A stretch of DNA of 64,000 bases from Ixodes scapularis (taxonomy: Eukaryota > Arthropoda > Arachnida > Ixodida > Ixodidae), in NCBI RefSeq assembly GCF_016920785.2, contig NW_024609835.1:178867109-178931108 (forward strand). The letters are read 5' to 3'. Shown piece after piece: positions 1 to 11,600 of this stretch. The notes under the pieces were generated by a model, which worked only from the letters and a program-made list of their open reading frames with translations, ran no database searches and was not told the DNA's origin. The number at the start of each line of letters is the position of its first letter. Within the stretch, counting starts at the first letter, position 1. Made by a program: the position numbers and the translations under genes.

Positions 1-38
1 CTTTTTTTACTGCTTTAAGACTTACAGTTCTACAAGTG

Positions 39-40
<2 letters not shown>

Positions 41-130
<90 letters not shown>
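41..130. repeat. (AT)n microsatellite, about 45 units
   Basis: Uninterrupted alternating AT from 41 to 130. Likely length-polymorphic, and a place where assembly length may be wrong. Confidence 0.98.
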
Positions 131-134
<4 letters not shown>

Positions 135-847
135 TCTTGAATCTTGCGCCTTTGACAATAATCGGCCAAGTTTGAATGGAACTACCTTTTGATGTAGTCA
201 TAACGAATGCAACCTTGTATCTAAGCGAATTTAAAAATTATACTATTGTTAATCTTGGCATAGTTTATATGGAAGAAACAACACTTTCAACTCGAGAAGA
301 AATGCTAAAAACACAAACTTCAACGTCATTTCAAAATGTTTTTAAATTTTTATATGAAATGTTTTTTTGTGTTTTTATATATGCAATAAAATTTCTTTGA
401 CATATATGGTTTCGTCATATTAAGTATTGCGTTTAAAAAGAAGACATTTCTACCTCTAAAGATAAAAAAATATGAGCCGTTGCCAAACCTTTTACGTAAT
501 TATATTTGCGCGGTTTCATTTGGATTTAAGCAACGAGGTGCAATCGTTTTTTTTTTTTTTCGCTTAAAATTTTTATATTTTGTGGCGCATGTTCCAAGAA
601 GAACAATCCTTTTTATATTAATCTCCTGACATGTTTAGTTTCTGAGAAAAAAAAATCTCAAAGAAGCGGGAAAGAACGACGAGGTTTTGACGATTGTCGT
701 GTGTGGCATTTTTGAATCACTCTCAATCGCAAAGTATTCAAAAGAGAGTGTTTATATATATTTTTAGTGTGATATATATGCAAGTATATAAAACGACATT
801 ATAACTACTATTTATTATTAGTACCGTTTGCTCTACTGACGTCTAAC
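131..847. other. AT-rich stretch with no recognised gene
   Basis: About 65-70 % A+T by eye, with short T and A runs. The one 74-codon open frame here has no recognisable motif and is not called. Confidence 0.5.
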
Positions 848-920
848 CCTTGGTTAGCTCAGTTGGTAGAGCGCTCCACCTGTAACGGAGAGGTCCCGGG
901 TTTGACACCCGGACCCGGCG
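848..920 (+). tRNA. tRNA-Thr(TGT)-like sequence, probably a pseudogene or SINE head
   Basis: Folds as a tRNA: D arm GCTC/GAGC (857-872), anticodon loop CCTGTAA (879-885) with anticodon TGT at 881-883, variable AGGTC, T arm CCGGG/CCCGG (896-912). A-box-like TAGCTCAGTTGG and B-box-like GGTTTGACACC are present. Against a working gene: two acceptor mismatches (1:72, 4:69), an A-C mismatch closing the anticodon stem, and T-loop TTTGACA instead of TTCGANN. About 130 bases of unrelated sequence ending near a T run (1047-1061) follow, as in a tRNA-derived SINE. Tick genomes carry tRNA-derived SINEs such as Ruka; I cannot confirm the family here. Confidence 0.55.
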
Positions 921-1169
921 TATTTCATTCGGTCGCGCACCAGTCACCTAGCTGTGTTAGGAGATTTGTGTTTGTCCTTTGTCCCTCTTGTTCCCCATCT
1001 CCAGGGATTATTTTTGAGAGGTGTTTACTTGTTTTCCATAAATTTTTTTTTTTTTTTTTTGTATATTGGTTAAGTTATAACCAATTTACACAAAACATTG
1101 TACCCCCTCCCCCCGCCCTTTCCCCCCGATTTTGAAAATAAAAATAAACAGCGAAAACCACGGCATGAC

Positions 1170-1900
1170 TAAATCACTTTTTTCCTGGGCCCTCGCTGCT
1201 GCCAGCACGTGCGCGGTACCTCGCCCGTCGCTGCTACTTTGTGTAATGACGAATCGGTTCCCCGCTGTCCGTGTCGCGCTGTCAGTCGCCGTCTCCCGCG
1301 GCCCCAAGCGCGGACGTCAGTTGCCGTTCCTCGGAACACCCTTCGAAGGGTCCCGCTATTTGTGTATCCTGGCTTTTCCCGCATGTCAGCGGCTTGTCGA
1401 CTCGTCAGCCGCCGGCGGCACCGTGCAGTGACGCCTTGGGAGTGGCACCAGCGCCGAGAATGCCGAGCTTTGGCAGTCCCGTCAACCACATATTAAAAAA
1501 AACAACTTAAAAAAAAATGTTTTTATTTTATTGTGCTGTGTATACAGCGTGTGTACCTGCCGGACCGCCTGGAATAGTCAAAGCCTGTGAACAGACTTCT
1601 CTACCTCCACGTGACGTCACCACACTCGGACGGCGCCATTAGTCCCGATCCCGACGCGTTGATTGGACGCGAGGCCCAACCGAATGCTGACGCAGTAGTA
1701 CCCGTGTCCCGTCTGCGTCTGCGCTCCGTCTCCCTGCGATGACCTCGATTGCTAGTGCACGGTTTTTGATTATTTTAGGCGGTGTTGGCGCAGCCAACGC
1801 CACGAGCAGATGGGACCAATCAAGCAGCGTCAAAAATGCGACGTCGTGTCGCTCGTCGTGTTTCTGTACGCGTTCTGATTGGTAAACCAATACTTGCGCT
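1170..1900. other. GC- and CpG-rich block with inverted CCAAT-type motifs
   Basis: Sharp change from AT-rich flanks to GC-rich sequence with many CG dinucleotides. GATTGG/CCAAT-type motifs occur near 1660, 1815 and 1877. Frames overlap on both strands with no family match. Could be a mobile-element body or an alternative promoter; a signal-peptide exon with a phase-1 donor could not be found. Confidence 0.4.
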
Positions 1901-2487
1901 TAAAATAAATGTTTTTTTTTTTTTTGCGTGTGTTTTGGTTTTTAATTGCATGTCCTCTGACATATGATGAAATGAAGTTCGGCTACTGTCAGACGGGCAC
2001 TTTATAGGATTTCCTAACAAACTCTTTTAAAGAATCCGCGAATCAACTCGCGATATGGAATTGTGTGTGGTCTCTGAATAAGGTCGTTGATCTTTGTGAG
2101 CTTCCAGTTTGATTCGAGCAACTAAAACGTTTGCTTTTTGCCGGATTCATGACACGTTTTGGCTACAGCCCCAGCACTGTATTTTTTCAAAATTTTATTT
2201 TATTCGCGTTGTTAATGTTGCGTAACACTGAGTGTCGTTGCGGTAAGTCTTCTGTGCAAAACACGCAAACAGCTTGGCTGTTGCGCCGTGAAGCCTGCTT
2301 AGTGGAGCATGCGCTGGTACGTGGTTCCCGTCGAAAGGGGCACGTTTATTTTTTGCCGAATGCAGCGATTGAACTGCTTTATCAAGAGGCATATCTTGGT
2401 AGAAGATATTGTGTCGCACAGCGTAAATACATGTGCATGTTGATGAATGTAGCATGTTCTGATCAGATGTCTTCCGCATTTGTGCAG

Positions 2488-2656
2488 GTGATAACGTGTT
2501 CTTCCCGGACTTCCGCTTTCTGGAGGAGCCTTCGGACATGGTGGCCATCAAGGACAGCCCTGCGATGCTCAACTGTTCGGCAGCCGGGGACCCCGAGCCC
2601 ACCATTGAATGGAAGCGGGAAGGCTCGCTACTCCAGCTCGATGGCGATCCAAGAAG
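2488..2656 (+). CDS. NEO1/fra: Exon a: first half of Ig1
   Basis: Enters in phase 1 (two bases complete a split codon), so at least one upstream exon exists. It encodes residues 1-55, opening FPDFRFLEEPSD, with the first Ig cysteine in LNCSA (also an N-glycosylation site, NCS) and the core tryptophan in IEWKR. Acceptor TTTGTGCAG, donor AG/GTGAGA, leaving in phase 2. The signal peptide is not in this exon, and I could not find a convincing signal-peptide exon in the 2.4 kb upstream. Confidence 0.92.
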
Positions 2657-5600
2657 GTGAGAGTCTAAAAACCTAGGGTATCTATATTCGTGCTTGCAGT
2701 GTTTTTCTCCATTCAGGAACTAGATCTCCGTTAATTTTTCTCTATCTTGTTTACCCAGCTCAACCTCATTGCCAGGTTGCATTGGAAAAAACAAATGCCC
2801 GCAGCATGCTTTGGGTGCTTTTCATTTGCAATTGCTTACGAGGGTATGTACCTGTACACTCATAGGATAAGAACAGTGCCTCTTTGGGATGGCTGACCTC
2901 CGAAAGAGACGCTCGGCTTCCCGCGAGATGGAAAGTTTTAGAGAACTCCCTCTGGACGTGGCTGAAAGACATCCCTGCCATTCCCACCCCGCCGGTGATT
3001 GTAATGGTCTACAACTAATAAGGTGCAAGTTGTATGTTCAGTTTATTTTGTCCTAATCTTGTATATAATATATATTGCTAATACGCTTGAGTGAATAGTA
3101 GATTTCGAGTTCAAAGCGAATGGTGGTTTGGCGAGCCTTTCACTACTGCTCGACCATTCTCAAACGAAAACCCAACACGTGAAGGTCGTTCCCAATCTTC
3201 CACTCCATTTTTAAGAAAATTTAATTTGAATCTATCTACAAGGTGATTCAAGGAGACGCCAAGCTCTTTAAATCGACTGCAAAATTATTCGGTTTCTTAA
3301 CCTGTCGCGCTACGACTTTGTGCAGCGTTGCCCAGAGATTATGCTTTTTCTTTTTTTGTAAAATTTGCAAAGAGCGAATTTACCTGAGGAAAAAGTAAAG
3401 GGCGCAAGCGGTCGCGACGCCAACTGCCGCCAACGAACGAGCATACGACGCCGAGAGCCGGCGTCTTTAGCAGACGAGGAACTGCAGTTCCTTGTGTTAC
3501 CGCGCCTGTTTTTGTTTCTGCGACTGTCGCCGCCTGTGGAACGCGCGCCGCTTTTGAGTCGAAAAGATCGTCTGCCATGTCTCCCGTGCGAAACGGCGCC
3601 GTGTTGTTTGAAGACCGGTGGCGTCGCTGCGTTTCCATAGGAGCTAAGCCTTTTTCTTTCTTTACTTTTTCCTCAGGGAAGTTCGCTCTTTGCAAATTTT
3701 ACAAAAAAAAAAAAGCACCATCTGTGCCCAACGCTGCACAAAGTCGTAGCGCGATAGGTTAAGAAACCGAATTTTGCAGTCGATTTAAAGAGCCTGGTCT
3801 CTCCTTGAATCACCCTGTATATTTAGTATAGACTATGGCCTCAAAAAGACCAGCAACTACATGCAAGACTAAAAAAGAAAATTCATTTGATTTAAATAAA
3901 GATTTATTTTATTTAAATCAGAGTTATTCGTTTTAAGCCAGAATAATTTTATTTAAATTATTGTACGCACATAGTAGTGTTTTTTAATCACTAGATTTTT
4001 AAAACATGACAGATTGATTCGTCAATCGGTCTGATTACTAAAAACAATGGAAAAAAGAATTAATTTAAATTTAAAGTACAGTTTAATTAACTATTTTTGA
4101 TTTAGTTATTGAGCCTAAAGTAAAAAAAAAAAAACAGCTTGATATTTTTAGGCTAGTGAAAAAGCTTTATTTGCTTTTTTTTTGCGTTCTAACTTCATTG
4201 CTATAGGACATTACTTTTCTAGTGGTTACGTAACTAACAAATGAAGTGAATGGCAGAAAGAAAGCTCAACATTCTGATTTGCTTGGAATACCACTGTTTA
4301 GCCTGATATAAATGTTTCTTGCTTGAGGATTCCTTTATTTAAATACAGGAACAAATGCATATAGAAAGCACCAAATAATAAGCTAACGATAAATGAAAAA
4401 ACACACACAAAAAAGGGGGGGAGGGGATTATTTTTGCAGGAAAGGTTAGGGTTCTCCAAACTTTTCGGCTAAGGGGCCGGATTTTGGATCTGTCACCCTC
4501 TCAAGGGCTGGAGAATAAATATTTAAAAATAAATTAGGAATCCTGAATAAATACACCTAAATAATTATTTAAATGCAAAGATTTTAACTAAGCAGAAATT
4601 GAAATTGGTGAAGCGAGTGAATGGCATTCTTTTAAATTCCATATATCACTAATGAAGACATAAGCATAGAAAACTCACCATGCCTAAATCAAAGTGCACA
4701 GGAACTTGGCATTTTCACAGAGGGGCAGAAGACTAATGAGAAGGGTAGTTCTGATAATGGCCATTTGGAATAGTTGTGATGAGGAGTCTTAAGCACAATA
4801 TATGTGAGCAAGCAAAATAATTTTAAATAGTTGCACAGACATGAACCAAGGGACTCTGAATACTAATGCTTGGGATAAAAATGTGTAATGAATAATATGC
4901 AGAAAGAACCAACATTTTGATGCCATTTTTTCTCATTCTTTCTAAAATTTTTGTATAAACCAGTTTTTTTTTTTCTGGGGGCGTTTATTATTTGCGTGGT
5001 AGCAGCTGGTTGCAGGCCGGGCGTCGCACTCAAAGGGCCGCGGCCATCAGCGGGACGGGGTTTGGAGACCCCTGATTTAAATCATAGTAGTAAAGCAGGT
5101 TTGATTCAAATCATGATTTAAATCATCTTGATTGTTATTCTCTACCCTGCTACATTATGATGGCAAGTAAACGACGAACTTGACATAAAATTAAGCCTAT
5201 AAAATTGCCTGCTGTTCCTAATCAAGGGGATTTCTATATATTCTTGCTATATGCAAATATCCTTTCTTCAATCTCGAAGATATATATATAAAAAAAATAA
5301 TGAATGATGAATACAGGTTGCCAGGGCATCTCTGCCTAACATATAATCTTGCATAATAGACATGTATCAATTTTGAAAATTTTACTTCATTGTGCACATC
5401 CACATTCACTAAGTTTAAATTTTTTTTGAAAAACACTAGGGGATGTGCGTACACCGTCCCGCTTTGAAGGTGTGTTTTTGCTCCTATGCACACCACTGCG
5501 ATATTTGTACTTTTCGAAGTGTTGAACCTGTTTGAGTGTGCCTCTTACTGCACACCGGTGTACTGTGGAGAAACAACATTCGCGGAACCGTGTGTGTTGC

Positions 5601-8600
5601 TTTCCTGCTGTACACTAGTACTCAACAAGAGGCGCACTTGACAGGGCTAACCTGCCGCGATCAATACTTAGAAAAGTACAAATATTGCAGTTTATCTCAA
5701 AGCGAATATCGATTAGCATCTTATTTGAAACTGCTATTCGAAGGTTTGAATATTTGTCCAATCATAATTGCCAAGATATTTTTTGAAACTTTGAGTTACT
5801 TTGTTGCGTTGAGCTCAGATATACTAGACATTTTCTTTGAAGATCATTTGAAATTCACTTCTCAGATTTTTACAAGTTAGTTTGCTATATTCTAATATTT
5901 TTGAAGAAAGCTCTTTCTGGCCTTTTTGTTTAACCACTTCAGTTTTTTTTTTATCTTAGGAAGTTTACATATGAAAAAGGCTACTTTTTTCTTTTTCTAT
6001 GCTGAAATTATTGAAACTACTGCTTAAGATAGAACACCCCTATAGGCCTCACAATAGCATCTGACATTTCGCTAAAAGCCTTGTCTCCTAGGTTTTTCTA
6101 AGTCTGCTTGCGATATGTTTGCCATCATTCTGAAATTTCTGGGAGATTCCTTTTAAAGTACCTCCTTACACCTTCTACTTGCATGGTTTGCTTGATATAC
6201 TATTGTAATATTCCAAGTGATGTGAATATAGACCATATTTAAATAAATACTTCCTTTTTTTAATTGAGGTAAGTTTTTTTGGTGCATAGGAGCAATTAGC
6301 GAGAGATTTACTTGGCAACCTATAAACTAGAATCCCAAGACTGAGATGCTTTAGCCCCAAAGTAAGCATAAATTTGGATCACCAAGAGACCCCTCAGTGA
6401 TCCAAAGTTTAGTAACACAACTCCCACATTGCAAGACCCTATCAGGTTGCATGTGCCTCAGCTTAGATCTGAACACACTGATTGGAGATCCCTAGTCTGG
6501 GAGCTTACCTTAAAATCACTAAGGTAGCTATCAAGGCCGGTGTCACGCTGTTAGGATGTCTTATCAAGTTTGTAAAAAGCATGAGGGGGGCCCGAGAACC
6601 TTTGTTCATGCTAAACCAAGTATGTAAGTGCCTGAGTTTAACATACTCTACACTCCGACTATCACTGTTAAGATCTTCCTTAGAAACAAACATGGAAAGT
6701 TATGAACAAAGTATGATTGGGATAAAAATCATTGTATTGTTTAAATGTAATCAAATCTCCTTTCAGGTTGATTGGTGATGTGTTGATTTGTAAAAGCACA
6801 TTTGCTTGCTGCACCACCCTCTTTGCAGGTCGATCCTCTCCAATGGCTCCCTCTTCTTGCGGAGTGTGCACCACACAAGAACAGAGAGACCCGACGAGGG
6901 AGTCTACCAGTGCTTGGCCACCATTCCAAATGTTGGCACCATCCTGAGTCGCTCTGCAAAGCTCCAAGTGGCTGGTCAGTCATAATTTTTTTTTATGCTG
7001 TATAAAGTTGTTATTTAAAAAAAAAAGAGACTTAAGCCAGTTGTTTAAACGTGCCATGTGGCCACTCTCAATCAAAAGTGAATCAACTGCAGTTAATGCT
7101 ATGCATATCAGAGTATGATTCTGGCCAGGTCCTTGGGACCGGTTGATATAGTATTTATAAAACTCTTGCAGTATGCCCTTCGATGGCCTTCTTACTGTGC
7201 TCGCAAAAGAAGTAGTGTGGAGAGTCTCTATAAATGCTATGGATTTGAATGCCTTTTGGGAAACGACAGAGACAAAAAATTTTTTTTGCATAAACTGCAT
7301 GCTGGTTTTGAATGCACAGGTCACATTTTCTCAATACAGTAAAATCTCGTTAATTCGGATCTCATGGGACCGGCAAAAATGTCCGAATTATCCGAAAGTC
7401 GAAATATCGAAAGGACAAAGAAAGTTGCGCGAAAACATTTCCCTGTGACATACCTTTATTTTGAGAAGAAATCTGTTATTACCGCCTGCTTTCTGGACGG
7501 CACTTGGGCAGAGACAGCAACTTTCCTTAGCGCGGTTGAGTGCTCCACCGCACTCGCACTGTCGGAGCTACGCATCCTTTGCGCTGACAATGTAGCACAG
7601 CAATGCCTTCTAGTATCGGGTGCACCACCTTCCAAGGCCGCTTTCTTTTCGCGTTGAACTTCTCGCTTTCGAAAGCCCGTAGGATATCGACCACAATTTT
7701 TACGTACGTGGCCAAAGTGCTTCTCTTGACGTCGCAACTTTCCATCGCTTGTCGAGAGACGCCGCCCTCCAAGGCCCTCAGTATTTCCACTTTCGTCGCT
7801 AAATTCTTAGCCTAGTACAGCTGCAACGGAAAACGAGTAGCACAACTGACCAGTAACCGGAGCAGTGAAATCGCGACACCCGGCGCTATTTTTACCGAAC
7901 GCCGATAGCGAGAGTGCCAGTCATGTTGCATTTTTCAATGCGGAGGTGGCCGACGAAAAATTGAGGGATAGGATATTTGTTAAAATGGCGGGCTTTAGGG
8001 TCCCCGCGTTGAGGCATAAAACGTGACTGTCACTCTCGCTATTGGCACGCTCGGGAAGAATAGCCCCGCGTGTCACGATTTTGCCATTCCGGTCGTCTGT
8101 CACTTTTATTTATTTATTTATTTATTTATTTACCCTCAAGGTACAGAGTACATTTTAGAGGGGAGTGAGCAAACAATAAATAAACGTAATTAATCAACCA
8201 AGGGTGCTGTTAATAAGTGATTGCTTAAAGAGTGAAATATCATTAATATCTGCAATAGAAGCGGGAAGGTGGTTCCAGTCAGTCGATGTGCGAGGTATGA
8301 ACGAGGTGCTGAATTTGAAGGTGTTAAAATTAGGTATGCCTACCTTGTGAATATGGTCGAGACGGGATGAACGGTAAGAGGGCTCGAGCATTAGTTTCAA
8401 ACGGAGAGATGGGATGTGATGATAAATTTTGTGAAACAGGCAGGCATAAACGAGCTGTTTTGCGCCGAGACGACAAACTGGGAAGTGACAAAGTTAATTT
8501 CATTGATGTTACACTGGCTGTACGAGGATAGTTAGATAAGATGAAACGAACGGCTCGGTTTTGTGTAGCTTCTAATCTGCTGATAAGGCCTTGGTGACCA

Positions 8601-11600
8601 GGGTCCCATATGGATGACGCATATTCTAATTTAGGACGAACTAAGGACTTGTATAAGGTTAGTTTAAGAGAAGAAGGGGCTTGAAAAAAGTTTTGTTTTA
8701 TGGAACTTGTGCTACCTTTTTCCGTTGCAGCAATGCTTCTGCCGCTTCCGCGCCAGGAGAGTAACGCGCTGAAGCACGGCGATCCAGAGCAAAACTGGTG
8801 CAAAACACGGAGAACCGAAAGAGCAAAGAACCATGGGAAAACCGGAAAAATCACTTGCGCACTTCGGATGGATAGCGGTCATACCCTTTGGAACAGACGG
8901 TAGCTAGCGCCACCTGCCGAATTGTTCGAATTTACCATAGTGCGCCGCGTTCCCTCCGAATTAATGAGCGTTTGCTGCCATTGACTAATACATACGTTTG
9001 ACGGGACCGGATCGGCAGTTCAAATTATCCGAATTTCCGAATTAGCGGGGGTTGAATTAACAAGGTTTTACTGTAACCATATGACATTGCTAGAAAGTTG
9101 AAAGAAAGGAAGCTCTGCAAAAGTCTAAGGTCTATACTTTGTTGAAGAGGCTTAGTTGCTGAGTTTCTGAAATGTTGGTCATTGCCCTGGGCCTCCCTAG
9201 CATTTATTTTTGTTTGCTTGTTTGCTCAGTTTACCTGTATTGCATCACTTCTCTTAAAAAAAGCTACAAACTCCCCAAAAAAGAATTCGCTAATGAAGTT
9301 CTCGACATGTGTGAATAGTGGAATTTGAGTCTGAAGAGAATTTTAAGAGAATAGCTGTTTTGGCCGAATATTTTTGCATTGAATATTGAAGTTTCTCCAA
9401 ACCTTTTACTACCTACTTTTGCACAAAAATTAAGCAAAAAACTACCGGACCTTTTGAAGGTTGTTCCAAAGCTTCCATTTTCCACTTCTATGCAAGGTTA
9501 ATTTTAATTTAATGATACTTATATACCGTGGCCTCAAAAGGCCAATGCCTACATTGGGGCGGAAAGTAAATGACGAATTTGACATAAAATTAAACCTATA
9601 CAGATGCCTAGCTATACCTAATTGGAAGGGATTTTTAAATGTTGCTATACACAACTATCCTATGGCAAGTAGATGACAGATTTAATATAAAGTTAAACCT
9701 ATAGAATTGCTCACTACAGTGTAAACCTCTTGTAACGATAATGTGGAAACCCCGAATTTCCTCGTCATAACCGATTATTGTTGTATCTGGGCTAGAAACT
9801 GATCATTTCCAGTCTAGAAACTTTAGAAACTGATTGTTATAAGCGGTACCGCATATAACGTATGTCGGGGGAGTCGCGAAAATCCGCACTATAAGCGGTA
9901 CCGCATTATAACCAAAACATAAATTTTTCAGGCCAAAATACATGCCATGAGACAACTTACCTTTGTAAAAAAATTTATTTTACGTTAGATGAAAAATAAA
10001 GCTTAGTTTGAGGAAAGCCTTTATTTCACCAGACTAGTGCACTTCTCTCTCAAGTGTGTCACATATTTTGAAAGAAATGAGCGACTTTTGCTTGGCGCAG
10101 CCTTTAAACGGCGTCGCAGGTTGCGGACGGATGTTGGACGGACGTTGCGAGCGTTCAGGATTGCTAACCCTAATCACTTTCTCCGGTGATGAAAACGCGT
10201 GAAAATTCGCATCCTTTATACGGTACGCGCCAGTAAAGGCACAACTGTAGTCAAAGTAAACAAACAGAACGACACGGGCGTTTCTGCCGTCTTGAGAGTA
10301 CCGCCACGACATCGCCGCACGAGTAGGTGGATCTTCCCTTCTAGTATGTGCTGGGTTGTCATAGCGACACACAACGAAAATTCACAGTCAAGGATAGCGC
10401 TTTTACGCGGAACGATGAGCTTCCCCCACGCCGTCTACGTCGACAATCACAACCAATGCCATGTTCGCGAATAGAAGAAGCCGGCCCGCGACAGGCATCT
10501 AACGCGCGTGAACACTTCTCCTCGACCTGTGATTGGTCTGTCGTTGTGGTTGTTTCCAACCAAAGCAGTGGAGGGACGCACCACGCACGCACGTGAACCA
10601 CACGTGCATGCGTCCCTCCGTCGCTAAGCCAACTGAAGCCTCCCTCTTCGCTTCTTCCCGCTTCTTCGGGCAACCTCCTTGACCCGCGAGTGCCGCTTGC
10701 GGCTAGCACCGTTATCTTGTATCTAGTGTCGCACAGGGAAGCGTGCTCGCTGCGCCGGTCAGTCGGCGCGGTCGGCGGGCTGTTCTAGAAACCGCACTAT
10801 AACCATTATTTCCCTTCGCGTGCCTGTATTTTAAGCGGTATGTAATTACGTGGAGTTCTATGGGAGGTGAACTGGTGGTTTAAAAAAGCCGCATTATACC
10901 TGGTTTTGCACTATAAGCAGTTACGCTGTAAGTGGTCCATACTGTACATCATTACATGCTGTATCGTTACAACTGGGTTGCACTGTATACCTAATCGAGG
11001 GGATTTATGCATCTTATTGCTAAATGTATATATCCTTTCTTCAATTTCGAATTCGAAAAAAAAGAAGACAATAAGGAATAATGAATGCAGGTTGTCAGGG
11101 CATCTCTGCCTATCATATACTTTTGCATAATACCTGTTCGATATTGAAAAATTTACTGCAATGTAGTTATCAACGTCCTCGAAGTTGTCATTGTTTAATA
11201 ATACCGGGGGAAGCCTGCGACTATGGTATTCTTACTTTTTGAAGCGTCGTTCACGACGAGTTAGCCTACTTGAGTCCGCTTCTTTCCGAGCGCCGGTGCA
11301 CCGCGAAGAAGCAACACCCGTGGAGCTCATTTTCGCAGGTGTTGCTTCTCCGCAATGCACTGGTGCTTGGTAAGAAGAGCACTCAACGAGGCTAAACTGC
11401 TGCGATCAACACCTCGAGAAAAAACAACTAACATTGCAGTGCAGGTCGAAGCTAATATCGAATAGCGTATTATTCGAAATTGCTATTCTAAAATTAAAAT
11501 ATTTGCATAATGCTATGAAATTTTGATCACAAATAGTCCAAGTTTCATTAGTGGAATTTTTTATTTTGTTAATTTACATTCTCATCATAGGGTGAGTATG

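Larger units (their letters stand above)
7337..9073 (-). mobile_element. Internally deleted Tigger/pogo element (TA flanks) with a LINE inserted
   Basis: Ends CAGTAAAATCTCGTTAATTC (7337) and AAGGTTTTACTG (9073) are inverted repeats flanked by TA on both sides. On the minus strand, 7816-7600 encodes a CENP-B-type N-terminal helix-turn-helix (EILRALEGGVSRQAM...VKRSTLATYVK). At 7495-7456, in another frame, is the pogo/Tigger C-terminal signature KQAVITDFFSK and a stop. The DDE catalytic core is absent. A LINE 3' piece splits the 5' untranslated part at 8104-8699. Confidence 0.88.

Noticed and set aside
1165..1230. Hydrophobic start MTKSLFSWALAAAS as a signal peptide for the receptor
   Set aside because: No phase-1 donor follows in this frame, and the frame continues into arginine-rich nonsense.
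2131..2676. 181-codon open frame overlapping Ig1 exon a
   Set aside because: It is in a different frame from the Ig1 motifs and translates intron plus out-of-frame exon sequence. No family match.
10359..10709. 116-codon minus-strand frame in element A as a host or transposase gene
   Set aside because: The corresponding region in copy C does not keep the frame, and no transposase motif is present.
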